Below are positions 8,672 to 17,221 of a stretch of 64,000 bases of DNA, piece after piece. Every line of letters begins with the position of its first letter. Within the stretch, counting starts at the first letter, position 1. This DNA comes from Halalkalibacter alkaliphilus (lineage in GTDB: Bacteria > Bacillota > Bacilli > Bacillales > Bacillaceae_D). The translations under genes and the position numbers were made by a program. The DNA lies in the NCBI RefSeq assembly GCF_023555415.1, contig NZ_JAKRYL010000019.1, positions 1 through 64,000 of the forward strand. Direction: 5' to 3'. The notes below the pieces were generated by a model. That model did no database searches. It had not been told where the DNA came from and saw only the letters and a program-made list of their open reading frames with translations.

Positions 8672-9073
8672 CTTCGATAACTGTAGATAGTGTTTGTGGG
8701 TGATTTGGTTTTGTGGGGAAACTGTTGGAAAAGGAAGGATTTGAATTCGCTTTACACAAGAAAATACCTTTAGATTGTGGAGTAACCCTTATATTTTATG
8801 TAGGAAATTACTGCACAGTCGACGCTTACTGCAGACGACTTGTGAAAGCAAATGAATTTTCCGGTAAGTTTTGTTGAAAGAGATCCCCCTCAAGGATTGA
8901 GGGAGAGGAGGTCGACTTTAGTTGTACAGATTTCGAAAATTAGGTGGGTGTGCGCAACGCTCGAGGTTTAATTATTGTGCATCTTGGTGCGCTCCGCCGC
9001 CGAAATGAAAACCAATTGTAAAAGGAAATCAATTTTTGGTTCTTTTAAGTCATGACTTTATAGATATTGAAGA
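8672..9073. other. Intergenic region without supported gene
   Basis: 402 bases with no convincing reading frame. CCCCCTCAAGGATTGAGGG at about 8886 forms a small hairpin. Nothing else was recognised. Confidence 0.4.
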
Positions 9074-9490
9074 TTAATCGTCTATTACAGCTTTTCCTTG
9101 TTCACGTAATTTTTTTAAAGATGTAAGCATATGGTTTATTTGTTCATCGGAATGGCTTTCCCACGAACTTAATTCAGCTATTATTTTCAAAGGCGATTTA
9201 GACCTATAAGAACGTGTTGGGTTTCCTGGAAATTTTTTGTCAGTTAAGTTCGGATCATTTTCAAAATCACCCAATGGTTCTACAATGTAAATTCTTTCTT
9301 TTGAGATAGATGTTGCTAATTCAGCACCCCATTTAGCCGCATCTAATGTTGCAGTGAAATATATATAGTTCGATTTTTTGTTTTGGTAATTTGATAAGTG
9401 TTGCGGTTCTAATAGATCTCCAATTTTTAGTTCCGCTTTAGTACCATGAAAGAAAGGACCATTATCTAAGACATCTTTTTTGTCATTCAT
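9074..9490 (-). CDS. arr: NAD(+)-rifampin ADP-ribosyltransferase
   Basis: The 138-aa length is typical for Arr. Family signatures are clear: GPFFHGTKAELKIGDLL near the start, SNYIYFTATLDAAKWGAELA, RIYIVEPLGDFENDPNLTDK and KFPGNPTRSYRSKSPLKI. By family knowledge it transfers ADP-ribose from NAD to the C23 hydroxyl of rifamycins, inactivating them in the cytoplasm. The ATG is preceded by AGAGGTG. It stands alone between gene relics on the minus strand, which suggests horizontal acquisition, though Arr is also common in environmental Bacillaceae. Confidence 0.92.
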   Translation of the reverse strand: MNDKKDVLDNGPFFHGTKAELKIGDLLEPQHLSNYQNKKSNYIYFTATLDAAKWGAELATSISKERIYIVEPLGDFENDPNLTDKKFPGNPTRSYRSKSPLKIIAELSSWESHSDEQINHMLTSLKKLREQGKAVIDD

Positions 9491-9952
9491 ATTAATACAC
9501 CTCTTATATTTTTAAATTTGTAATTAACACTATAGTATAGGAATTACAAAAAGAGTAGTCTATAAATACTTTATAAGTAGTAGTATAATGAAACTAGAGA
9601 GAATGATATCCAACAACATTTACCTATTCCCAACTATTTAATTGCTCGGGTTTATGTCCTAACATCTGGTTTTGTTTTAAGAAGTGATATGAAACAAAAC
9701 TAGGTTTTAGTTTAACTAACAAATTGATAACTAAAAGCCCGAAGAACTTCGGGCTTTTTCATTATGATTTGATAGTGAAAGTTCTGTAATTTCGTGTGAT
9801 ACTGCTATGTTTTTTCGTATTGCACCCCATCATTAAACCCGTTAGTCTTGTGCAACGGCTTCTTGCTATATGTTACGTTTTTCCCCTTATAATAATATCC
9901 TTAGAAAACTTTTTTATTCTAGTACCGCTAGTAGGAAATTCTCTCAAACTCT
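9491..9952. other. Intergenic region with terminator
   Basis: Contains the upstream region of arr (minus strand), an inverted repeat around 9665-9705 (GGTTTTGTTT with AAACAAAACTA) and the terminator at 9733. No gene is supported. Confidence 0.5.
9733..9759. terminator. Bidirectional-looking terminator
   Basis: AAAAGCCCGAAG / CTTCGGGCTTTTT hairpin with A and T tracts on both sides. It probably ends transcription of the minus-strand gene at 9953-10438. Confidence 0.8.
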
Positions 9953-10438
9953 TTATTCGCTATAGATAGAACGGATCTGGGATCGGATTTCACGTTCATT
10001 TGTTGTTTGAAGAGCAAGAAACTTTGGTGGGGCGGGAATGGAGAAACTTACGTGAGAATGTGACATCTCCATCAGAAGTGTACCGATTTCTACATGCTTT
10101 CTATTTTTTATTGAAAGCCAGAATACTCTTTTTTCGTTCAACGGTGTGCCCCACTGTTCTTTTTCAAGAGAATGGCGGAACAGTAGAAAACCGGCTATCA
10201 CGAAGTCATCCTCTTTTATTTCGGCTGTTGAATGGAAACCGGCCTCCTCTACTTGCCGCCAGACGGGTACGAGCAGCTTTTCTGCATAAATACCGTAAGT
10301 GGCATCTTCATACTCCGGAAATAAGGTTTCAAACTCCTCACTGTTGTCTTCAAGGATTTTCTTCCAGTTTAATTCAACATAGGCATTCAGTGATGTCTCA
10401 AGTTCTGATATGGTCATGTTCTGATTAAATAAAGTCAT
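9953..10438 (-). CDS. 161-aa hypothetical protein
   Basis: ATG with AAAGGGGAAT upstream on the minus strand. It is a soluble, acidic protein (LELNWKK-like helix, FETLFPEYEDATYGIYAEKL) with a hydrophobic core segment DDFVIAGFLLFRHSLEKEQW and an end SIPAPPKFLALQTTNEREIR. I do not recognise the family. It is divergent from the double-MerR regulator at 10575 with 136 bases between them, so it may be that regulator's target. Confidence 0.65.
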   Translation of the reverse strand: MTLFNQNMTISELETSLNAYVELNWKKILEDNSEEFETLFPEYEDATYGIYAEKLLVPVWRQVEEAGFHSTAEIKEDDFVIAGFLLFRHSLEKEQWGTPLNEKRVFWLSIKNRKHVEIGTLLMEMSHSHVSFSIPAPPKFLALQTTNEREIRSQIRSIYSE

Positions 10439-10574
10439 TGGCTATTCCCCTTTCTTTTTTGTTCACCCTTATCGTACAACCTTAAAGCAAATTGGAATGT
10501 TTGATATAATAAATTCAGGATTTAAAAATGATTTGCAGGAAAAACTTTGCAATATAGTGAAGGAGAAAAATAAA

Positions 10575-11258
10575 ATGGATAAGCTTAGACCTGCCGACAT
10601 TGCGGCGAAACTGAATGTAAGTACAAACACACTTCGTAACTATGAAGCAAAAGGACTTGTACCTTCGCCAAAACGGACAGCAAGTGGATATCGTGTTTAC
10701 TCGGACATTCATCTTGTCTATTTTTCATGCATTAAATCGCTATCCGATGGTTTTGGAATGGATGTAGCAGTGAAAGTTATGGAAAACATCGGGAATAAGA
10801 AAATCGATGAAGCACTTTGGATTCTTAACGATGAATTGATCCGTAGAGGAGAGGAAAAGAAGTTCGTGATGGAAGCCGTCGAATTAATTGAATACTCCGA
10901 GAAAAAATCGTGTCTTTTGTCCTTAGGGGAAGCCGCAGAAAGAATGAATGTTTCCCGAACAGCAATCAGGTATTGGGATAAGGAAGGGTACATACGGGCG
11001 ATTCGGGATCCGGAAAGTAGCTATCGTAATTTTGATGTTCTTCAATTGGCTAAAATAAGTCTCCTTAAAGCGATTAACCATCGGTTTTATACGGATGAAA
11101 ATGCACGCATGAAGGACAGGTTTGGGGGAGTTGAGGGAAGAGCGGCATGTCGAAAACTTGCCGAGGAGGTTCTAACCCTGCTAGGTATCAGAAATAGAAG
11201 GCAATTGAAAGCGATGGCCGCTCTAGAAAAACTTTTGGAGGTAATTGAATATGAATAA
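10575..11258 (+). CDS. Tandem MerR-type transcriptional regulator
   Basis: ATG at 10575 follows GAAGGAG; product 227 aa. Two MerR helix-turn-helix units are visible: residues about 3-70 (RPADIAAKLNVSTNTLRNYE, then SGYRVYSD) and about 115-170 (LGEAAERMNVSRTAIRYWDK, then SYRNFD). MerR proteins normally have one N-terminal unit and dimerise; two in one chain could bind an operator as a monomer. The remainder is helical, and no cysteine or effector pocket is obvious. The neighbour on the opposite strand is a likely target. Confidence 0.85.
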   Translation: MDKLRPADIAAKLNVSTNTLRNYEAKGLVPSPKRTASGYRVYSDIHLVYFSCIKSLSDGFGMDVAVKVMENIGNKKIDEALWILNDELIRRGEEKKFVMEAVELIEYSEKKSCLLSLGEAAERMNVSRTAIRYWDKEGYIRAIRDPESSYRNFDVLQLAKISLLKAINHRFYTDENARMKDRFGGVEGRAACRKLAEEVLTLLGIRNRRQLKAMAALEKLLEVIEYE

Positions 11259-11340
11259 TTCAAATTTAATGAAGTTTAATGTAAAACAACAGAGTAATTT
11301 GCTGCGAAGTACAACCATAGAAAATGATATTTCACAATAG
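11251..11340 (+). CDS. Possible 29-aa peptide overlapping the MerR stop
   Basis: ATG at 11251 overlaps the last codons of the double-MerR gene in another frame, and GGAGG at 11237-11241 is well placed. The peptide begins MNNSNLMKFNVKQQ. A terminator follows 20 bases after its stop. It could be a real translationally coupled microprotein or chance. No family is known to me. Confidence 0.3.
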   Translation: MNNSNLMKFNVKQQSNLLRSTTIENDISQ

Positions 11341-11360
11341 CTCAATTGCGGAAGACCAAA

Positions 11361-11400
11361 GCCTAATTCCTCGGTAAAGATAAGGAGGATTAGGCTTTTT
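11361..11400 (+). terminator. Terminator after double-MerR gene
   Basis: GCCTAATTCCTC pairs with GAGGATTAGGC, followed by TTTTT. Confidence 0.85.
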
Positions 11401-11597
11401 CACTTCAAAACCGTTGACGTTTTGGTAAACACGTTGACAGCAAGTGGTAATTTCCTGGTGTCTGCTGGTAAAAAACATGGCAGAGATGGTCATACTCTTT
11501 TGGACGTATTCAGTTTCAGTAAATTAATATTATTATTCTTTTGTTCACCTTATTGAATGGTATAATTAGGTAAATAGTCATGAAAGGACGGATTACG

Positions 11598-11881
11598 ATG
11601 TTAGCAAAAATAAAAAAAGTGAAATTAAAAACTGAAGGTAAAAATCCGGTTTTTAAGGTAATTCTAGAATGTCCTTTCGGGAAAGCAACTCTATATTCAC
11701 TTTGATTACTCCTTAACAACGAAGAATTATTGGCCACTAGAAGTCATTTATGAAGGCAAAAGTAAAGGTGCAAAGCTAGCATGGTATACAAAAAATTGTT
11801 GAAAACACGACGGTTGAAAGGCTTTTAGATAAAATCGCAAAAAGGATAAATGAAAAATATGGGTTTGAATTGAAAGAATAA
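11598..11881 (+). pseudogene. Small gene broken by two frameshifts
   Basis: Reading begins at ATG 11598 with MLAKIKKVKLKTEGKNPVFK and ECPFGKATLYS. It then continues in another frame as YSLTTKNYWPLEVIYEGKSK and AKLAWYTK, and ends in a third frame as VENTTVERLLDKIAKRINEK and YGFELKE before TAA at 11879. The three pieces join into a plausible 90-aa protein, so this is a small gene with two indels. No family is recognised. Sequencing error cannot be excluded. Confidence 0.5.
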
Positions 11882-11914
11882 TAGGGCTAGGGTAACGAAG
11901 GGGAGAGGTAATTA

Positions 11915-12403
11915 ATGAAAACGGATATTGGAGAATACATTGTAGGTGCATATCTAAAGAGTATAAAAGATTGCAATTTTATTGATTACAATGTTCGAAT
12001 TCCGGGTGGCGGTTTAAAAGGGTTATCCGAGTTAGATGTAGTAGGTTTAAATTTTAAGACGAATACAGCGTATCTTTGTGAAGTTACCACACACATAAGA
12101 GGACTTTTATACGGTAACAATCAGACAACTGTACAAAAGATAATCCAAAAGCATGAAGTACAAAAAGAATACGCCGAAATAATATTAAAGGACATCCCCA
12201 ATATAGAATTTATGTTTTGGTCTCCATATGTACCAACAGGTTATATCACTGATAAATTAGGGGAAATAGATACGCTGCAGCTAGTGATTAACCAGGATTA
12301 TACATCATGCATTAATGAAATGCGAGAGATTGCCTCAAAGCATACAAATGATTTAGGTAATCCTTTCTTAAGGACGTTGCAGATACTCGAGCACTTGCGT
12401 TAA
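11915..12403 (+). CDS. 162-aa putative PD-(D/E)XK nuclease-like protein
   Basis: ATG preceded by GGGGAGAGG. The core LSELDVVGLNFKTNTAYLCE followed by VTTH has the D...ExT pattern of restriction-endonuclease-like folds, with Thr in place of the usual Lys. The N-terminal GEYIVGAYLK and central MFWSPYVPTGYI support a compact alpha/beta domain. This length fits a stand-alone nuclease fold, but it may be catalytically altered. A short relic reading VRRAFKEWQFINV follows at about 12417. Confidence 0.6.
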   Translation: MKTDIGEYIVGAYLKSIKDCNFIDYNVRIPGGGLKGLSELDVVGLNFKTNTAYLCEVTTHIRGLLYGNNQTTVQKIIQKHEVQKEYAEIILKDIPNIEFMFWSPYVPTGYITDKLGEIDTLQLVINQDYTSCINEMREIASKHTNDLGNPFLRTLQILEHLR

Positions 12404-12550
12404 CTGTTTCATATGTCAGAAGAGCATTTAAAGAGTGGCAATTTATAAATGTTGCACCGATAAGTCAGCAAGAGAGAAGTATCACGATTCAACTTTGTTT
12501 AGAATTAAATACATAGAGCAGTAACAAATTTTATAGCAGTATAAAAAAAT

Positions 12551-13048
12551 TCAGTATTCATGTGTCCAATCTATGTAGTTACTACTATTACTTAAATTAA
12601 ATCTTACAATTCTCCAATGGTCTGAGCTAGTTAAATAGCTTTTTGCAGTAGATGATTCGTCATATATTACTGGCCTTCCATCCTTTTTATAAATAAATGG
12701 TTTCAAGAAACTTAGACCTACACCACAGTACCTAAGTTTTTCTTTTGGATTCTTTTTTCTCCTTTCTTGTTCATGCAAGATATTCTGTATTAAGCCTGAC
12801 AACGGTGCATCTTGAAAGCAAACAGCAGGTGTTGAACCAGTTATAAATCCAGTTTTTGTAGTACTTCCGTTAATTCGTTTATCTTTTAATATTTGTATAA
12901 GGTTATCAACTGCTTTGAGGTTTATTTCATTAAAATCCATATCAGTCAAATCTAAATCTTTAGATGGTTTTGTTAAATGAGTAACCATCCCGGTAATATC
13001 CATTCTTGTTTTTATTCGATCAATCCAATCTTGCTTTGTAAATGGCAT
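12551..13048 (-). pseudogene. C-terminally truncated AbiGi/DUF2971-like gene
   Basis: The 165-aa frame starts at an ATG with GAGGTAG upstream. It contains TPAVCFQDAPLSGLI, LRYCGVGLSFLKPFIY, GRPVIYDESSTA and RIVRFNLS, and stops at IDWTHEY. In the family I recall (AbiGi/DUF2971-like), the DWTHE block is followed by a conserved REWRV strand, so the protein appears cut short at that point. I found no continuation in other frames. It could be a stable short protein but is more likely broken. Abortive-infection roles of the family are not transferable with confidence. Confidence 0.5.
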
Positions 13049-13383
13049 TATAATCTACCTCTTTCATATTATTTTTAGTATTCCACTATATTACCTTAAA
13101 AATCCAGAAACTATCTATAGTGAGTACCATAGGTCCTTTTGCATCAAAGCAGAAGGTTATGAATGGACAGGCAAAATCGTTACGTGTGAAAAAATGAAAG
13201 AGCATTTAAAAGAAATTATCGATGGTAAGTCATACATGGTGCTTGGTGGGATAAACAATGTTATTAAGTCAAATATATCCATAAGGGCACCTACACTTTA
13301 TCCCTCTATAATGCTACTACAAAATCTATTTTTATAGTAAAATATAACCATGTATAAATAATCATAATCTTTGGAGGATGAAA
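13049..13383. other. Intergenic region with a coding relic
   Basis: About 13141-13336 there is an open plus-strand stretch (CIKAEGYEWTGKIVTCEKMK, EHLKEIIDGKSYMVLGG) without a start or ribosome binding site, which looks like the tail of a lost gene. GGAGG at 13373 serves the next gene. Confidence 0.35.
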
Positions 13384-15825
13384 ATGGTTAATTACTCTGT
13401 TAAAGATAAATTTGAGAAAGATGAATATAGCGTTTATGCTGATGGCGGTGTTTTCCACTTTCATAACGCTTCGCTTGTTGGAGAAAAAAGCTTTTTTATT
13501 ACAAATAAAGGGAGAGTCTTCGGTTATGACTCTGGAGGCTTTTTTGGAGAAGAACAAGTTAGACAATACAATCGGCTTATAAACGTTGAATGCCTTAACT
13601 ATGGAAATGTTCGGTTAACGAATGAAACCTCTAGCCCCTTTACGTTTAACGTAACTTTACCGTACGATAAGTTTATCGACTTATACAACAAACTCCCAAA
13701 AAATAAAGTATTCATCAATAAAGAAGGAAGTAAGTATCCTTGCCTTTTCACTTACAAAGTAAAAGGCCATAAAGTGCTTACAGCTTTTTCTTATGACAGT
13801 ATCGAACTAAAAGATGACGCTATTACCTTTCAATCATCTGGATTAGGACGACTACCATTTAACCGAGTCGATCAGGCAAACCAAACTGAGAAATGTATTG
13901 AATTAAAAGGGTGGTTTAGCAACACCATTTCAGAAATCACCGAAGTAAACCTTTATATTTTCGATGAACAATTGAAATCTCAATTAATGGACAAGCTTGA
14001 GCAACAACCAAGTATATTTAACTATGTTCACCATGATGCCGAACTTTTTGAAGCACAGTACGTCACATACGTACAACAAGAAACGGTTAAATTTGAAGAA
14101 ATCATCCTTTCGTTTGATGAGAAGAAAATAAGTTTGATTAGTAGCACGACAAACGAACTGATTCATCAATTACCGAGAAACGATACATCCATTTACTATG
14201 ATGGGAAAGAAAATACCGTCGTTTTTGAATACAAAAAAATGATTGATATCGTTCAAATCTCAACGGAAAAACTACATACTTATTTGCAAACTCATGTCAC
14301 GCGTGATCAACATACTGTACATATTGATATTGGTTATTTAAGCGGAAGCTTTTTTGGAGAAAAGAAAGATCAAGAACTTATTAGCTTGTTAATTTCGCCA
14401 ACGACAATCTCATTTTTTCAATTAGAAACAAATGCGATCATCAAACAAGTAAATGTTTTCGACGGAATATTCTTTTTAGACCGTAACCTTTTGTTTATCG
14501 TTTATGGAAAAGAAGTTTCCTCTATTAAACTAGAAAAACAATTACCAGAAACTCTCTTGCAACGGGTAACAAATCAAACGACTTTAAAACTTGGCTATAT
14601 GGCAGACTTTCAACCCTTTTATATCGTTCAAGATGAAAAAAAGGTCGTGCTATATCAAAGTGATTATGTACTACTCAAGCAACTTTTCTTCAAAGATTTT
14701 ATAGACGTTTCGATCACAAAACAACCTGAAGAACAGTCGTTATTCACAGAAGTGACGATCAAAACAGCTAATGATCAGAAAATGGTCCTTTATTTTGATA
14801 CTGAGCTTGTAAAAACGTTCATTCATCATAGTTACTATTTTCCAAAACGTCAGTCCTTGCCTAATGTTTCAGGAGAACAAATGTATGTTAGCTACAGCAG
14901 GCAAGTAAATGATTTTGTTCTTTTTCAATTTTTTGGGCAAATGTTTGCGATGTACAAAGGACTAAAAGAAATTGAACGGAATGAAACAGATATCGACAAA
15001 CGAAATAAAGCAATCATTAACTACATCTACTATTCGATCCAATCATTGAAGAAGCATTTTGATATGGTGTCCGTTTATCTTCCCTCTTCTCTCGAAAATG
15101 AGGTGGCGACTATTTTTGAAGGACAAGCGATGCAGCAACCGTTTAAAAAGTTGCAGCGTCATTTAATGGGGATATCTAACCAGTTAAACCGCTCATTAAA
15201 TGAAATTGAAAGTTCTGTTGCTGCTGTTTCTCATTGTTTAATAAAAAGAGAAGATTACAATCAGTTAGTAAAAGACCGGACAAAACGAGATTATCAATTT
15301 TCCGCAGGGTTAGGAATAACTGGTGTAGCAAGTGCAGCGTTTTTGTCAGGTGGACTTTCCATCATCGCCACTCCTTTTTTAGTCGCTGGCTTCTCAAATG
15401 GTATTAGCACATATTTACGTAGCGAAGATGCAAAAAAAGAAGAACGATTGAGGAAAAAGGATGAAGGCCATAAAGTCAGTTTCTATGTTGACAGAATGTA
15501 TCAATCACTAGAACATCTTGTCCAAGCTATGTTCCCTTATTACATTTCAGAAACAAATGACATCATTTACGACACATATCAACAGCTGCATCAAGAAATC
15601 TCACCAAAGCTTGGTACGGTCATGGTTAAAGAAAATCTATTTCAAAAAATATCAGCATATTATACATTTAAACAATTGCCAATTGATGAATCAGTAACGA
15701 CACAAAGAAGAGAATTAATCGACTTTACACATGAGGCAGTAAACTTAAGCCAACAATACATCGACCAATTTTCAAAGGAGGTAGAAGTAAATGTTCCAGA
15801 ACCGATTGCAATCACAACAAAGTAA
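13384..15825 (+). CDS. 813-aa hypothetical protein with a hydrophobic segment near the C-terminus
   Basis: ATG at 13384 is chosen because GGAGG (13373-13377) is six bases away; the ATG at 13378 touches it. The N-terminal two thirds are beta-rich. Two similar patches occur, GYDSGGFFGEEQVRQYNRL near residue 50 and YLSGSFFGEKKDQELISLL near 325, suggesting an internal repeat. Residues about 640-685 contain a glycine-rich hydrophobic stretch (GLGITGVASAAFLSGG, IIATPFLVAGF) that could cross a membrane, followed by charged helices. I do not recognise the family. It overlaps the next small gene by 35 bases, so the two form an operon. Confidence 0.7.
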   Translation: MVNYSVKDKFEKDEYSVYADGGVFHFHNASLVGEKSFFITNKGRVFGYDSGGFFGEEQVRQYNRLINVECLNYGNVRLTNETSSPFTFNVTLPYDKFIDLYNKLPKNKVFINKEGSKYPCLFTYKVKGHKVLTAFSYDSIELKDDAITFQSSGLGRLPFNRVDQANQTEKCIELKGWFSNTISEITEVNLYIFDEQLKSQLMDKLEQQPSIFNYVHHDAELFEAQYVTYVQQETVKFEEIILSFDEKKISLISSTTNELIHQLPRNDTSIYYDGKENTVVFEYKKMIDIVQISTEKLHTYLQTHVTRDQHTVHIDIGYLSGSFFGEKKDQELISLLISPTTISFFQLETNAIIKQVNVFDGIFFLDRNLLFIVYGKEVSSIKLEKQLPETLLQRVTNQTTLKLGYMADFQPFYIVQDEKKVVLYQSDYVLLKQLFFKDFIDVSITKQPEEQSLFTEVTIKTANDQKMVLYFDTELVKTFIHHSYYFPKRQSLPNVSGEQMYVSYSRQVNDFVLFQFFGQMFAMYKGLKEIERNETDIDKRNKAIINYIYYSIQSLKKHFDMVSVYLPSSLENEVATIFEGQAMQQPFKKLQRHLMGISNQLNRSLNEIESSVAAVSHCLIKREDYNQLVKDRTKRDYQFSAGLGITGVASAAFLSGGLSIIATPFLVAGFSNGISTYLRSEDAKKEERLRKKDEGHKVSFYVDRMYQSLEHLVQAMFPYYISETNDIIYDTYQQLHQEISPKLGTVMVKENLFQKISAYYTFKQLPIDESVTTQRRELIDFTHEAVNLSQQYIDQFSKEVEVNVPEPIAITTK

Positions 15826-16111
15826 TGAAGACCCTTTTGACAGCATGGGAAAAATTGACGAAGCTTCTCTTGAAGAAAAAGAACACTCTCCTTTCCTAAA
15901 CCCAGATTACATCACGGCAAAAAAAGACCCTGATTTACAATTTGTAGAGCCTCATTATGTGATGAGTTATACGCGCAATGACGGAACCCATGTTGAAGGT
16001 TATTGGAGAGACGGTGACGGGAATACGAGTGTGGACCGTTCCTTTGAAGATGGCGGCGGATATTTACGATCCACCCCTGACGGTGACCCATCCACAAACC
16101 TAGGGTTTTAA
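15791..16111 (+). CDS. 106-aa protein with GYWRDGDGNT / SNPDGDP-type tail
   Basis: ATG with AAAGGAGGT eight bases upstream, inside the end of the 813-aa gene in another frame. The C-terminal half, YTRNDGTHVEGYWRDGDGN, RSFEDGGGYLRSTPDGDP and a final STNLGF, resembles the Tyr/Arg/Asp/Gly-rich repeats (RxDGTxVxGYxRxxPDGDP) common in small Gram-positive and phage proteins. The function of that motif is unknown to me. Tight coupling suggests that it works with the 813-aa protein. Confidence 0.7.
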   Translation: MFQNRLQSQQSNEDPFDSMGKIDEASLEEKEHSPFLNPDYITAKKDPDLQFVEPHYVMSYTRNDGTHVEGYWRDGDGNTSVDRSFEDGGGYLRSTPDGDPSTNLGF

Positions 16112-16576
16112 CGAGCGGAAGGATATATAACGATTACCCTCTTTAAAATCGCTTCAAGCATTGCTAAAAATAATATGAGAATGAATTGTTTTAAGTAGTA
16201 TGGGTGTAGTATTGAAAACCTTAATTTTTATTTGGAAGCATATAGAAGTTTTCAGTAACCATAGCCTTAAAGTAATAGGAATCTTATAAGGTGGGCCAGT
16301 AACTAGCTTAATATCGCTCGCTACTGGTCTTATTACTTAATAGAGCAATTATAATTGATCACCGTACAAGATATCTGTAAAGCCTTTACTTGCTCCTGTT
16401 ACATATAAACTTGTTATACTTTCTGTCAGAGTGGATATTAGAATCCTCATATAGCCAATAAGAAGAAGGGGACGGATCTCTTGCTTCTTTAGTTTCGCTA
16501 AACGAAGGAAGCACAAGAACCGTCCCAGCATTTTTCAGTATTTTTTTTTTTTAGCATTTTTTTTCTTTCTAAATTC
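16112..16576. other. Intergenic region with palindromic repeat
   Basis: 465 bases without a gene. They hold the long imperfect palindrome at 16468-16526 and T-rich tracts at 16540-16565. Confidence 0.5.
16468..16526. repeat. REP-like palindrome GGGACGG...CCGTCCC
   Basis: GGGACGGATCTCTTGCTTC pairs imperfectly with GAAGGAAGCACAAGAACCGTCCC around a TTTCGCTAAA loop. Related GGGACNGG...TCCC words are frequent intergenic repeats in Bacillaceae; another occurs at 56398. It may also act as a terminator for the minus-strand gene at 16577. Confidence 0.55.
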
Positions 16577-17035
16577 CTACTCCTCAAACTCATAATATGT
16601 GTATTCGTCAAACGGATAGGTAGCCTTGTAATCTAATGGATAACTAGAAGCCTCAGTAAATGGATAGGGAGGTATATCTCTTTTTGCTTTTTCAAGCTTT
16701 GTCCGAAACGCGTCAAGTTGATAGTGAATTTGATTGACTTTTCGTTTTTTCTGGGACCATTCTTTTTTATAATGTCGTGTAGTGAAAAGGAGAATTGCTA
16801 GCGGAATGCCGCCTATAAGGAACAGCTGAAATCCTTCGCGCGGAGCAATCCAAATAAAAAATAAAAAGATAAAAGCCATCCAAAGCCAAAGTACCATGAA
16901 GCAGCACATGAGCAGCGGACTTTCTAAAAAACGTTCTATTTTCTGTTGTTCATAAAATGTTTGCCGTGACTGATTAATAAGCGAATAGTAGCGGCCTTTA
17001 ATCTCCTGATCAGACATATCCTTAATATTCTTCAT
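16577..17035 (-). CDS. 152-aa two-helix membrane protein
   Basis: ATG on the minus strand with AAGGAGC upstream. Two hydrophobic segments (about residues 40-65 and 70-88: LMCCFMVLWLWMAFIFLFF, FQLFLIGGIPLAILLF) are followed by a basic coiled region and a Tyr/Pro-rich tail YPFDEYTYYEFEE. The same tail survives as a relic at 5425-5520, so at least two copies existed nearby. No function is recognised. Confidence 0.65.
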   Translation of the reverse strand: MKNIKDMSDQEIKGRYYSLINQSRQTFYEQQKIERFLESPLLMCCFMVLWLWMAFIFLFFIWIAPREGFQLFLIGGIPLAILLFTTRHYKKEWSQKKRKVNQIHYQLDAFRTKLEKAKRDIPPYPFTEASSYPLDYKATYPFDEYTYYEFEE

Positions 17036-17141
17036 GTTTGCTCCTTTTTCTTTTCAATGGATAGTATTATTTTATAACGGAAAACGTTCCGTGGTTTATG
17101 GAAATAACAACCAATTTAAAATCCCCCTAAATGAATCGTTG

Positions 17142-17173
17142 TTGTAAAAAAAAGTAAATTGATCTGTTATAAT
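17142..17173 (+). promoter_or_regulatory. Possible promoter of the WYL-AddBA operon
   Basis: TATAAT at 17168-17173 lies 48 bases before the TTG start of the WYL gene. The best -35 word nearby, TTGTAA at 17142, is 20 bases away, longer than ideal. Confidence 0.4.
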
Positions 17174-17221
17174 AATTAAGAGGTACAACCTATGAAGTTT
17201 AAGCATTGAGGGGGACTATTT

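Noticed and set aside
8672-9073. Possible RNA gene in the GC-richer stretch near 8940-9000
   Set aside because: Only a small hairpin and no match to a known RNA class could be seen.
10000-10428. 142-codon plus-strand frame opposite the 161-aa gene
   Set aside because: It is antisense to a gene with a good ribosome binding site and start, and its translation lacks protein-like patterning.
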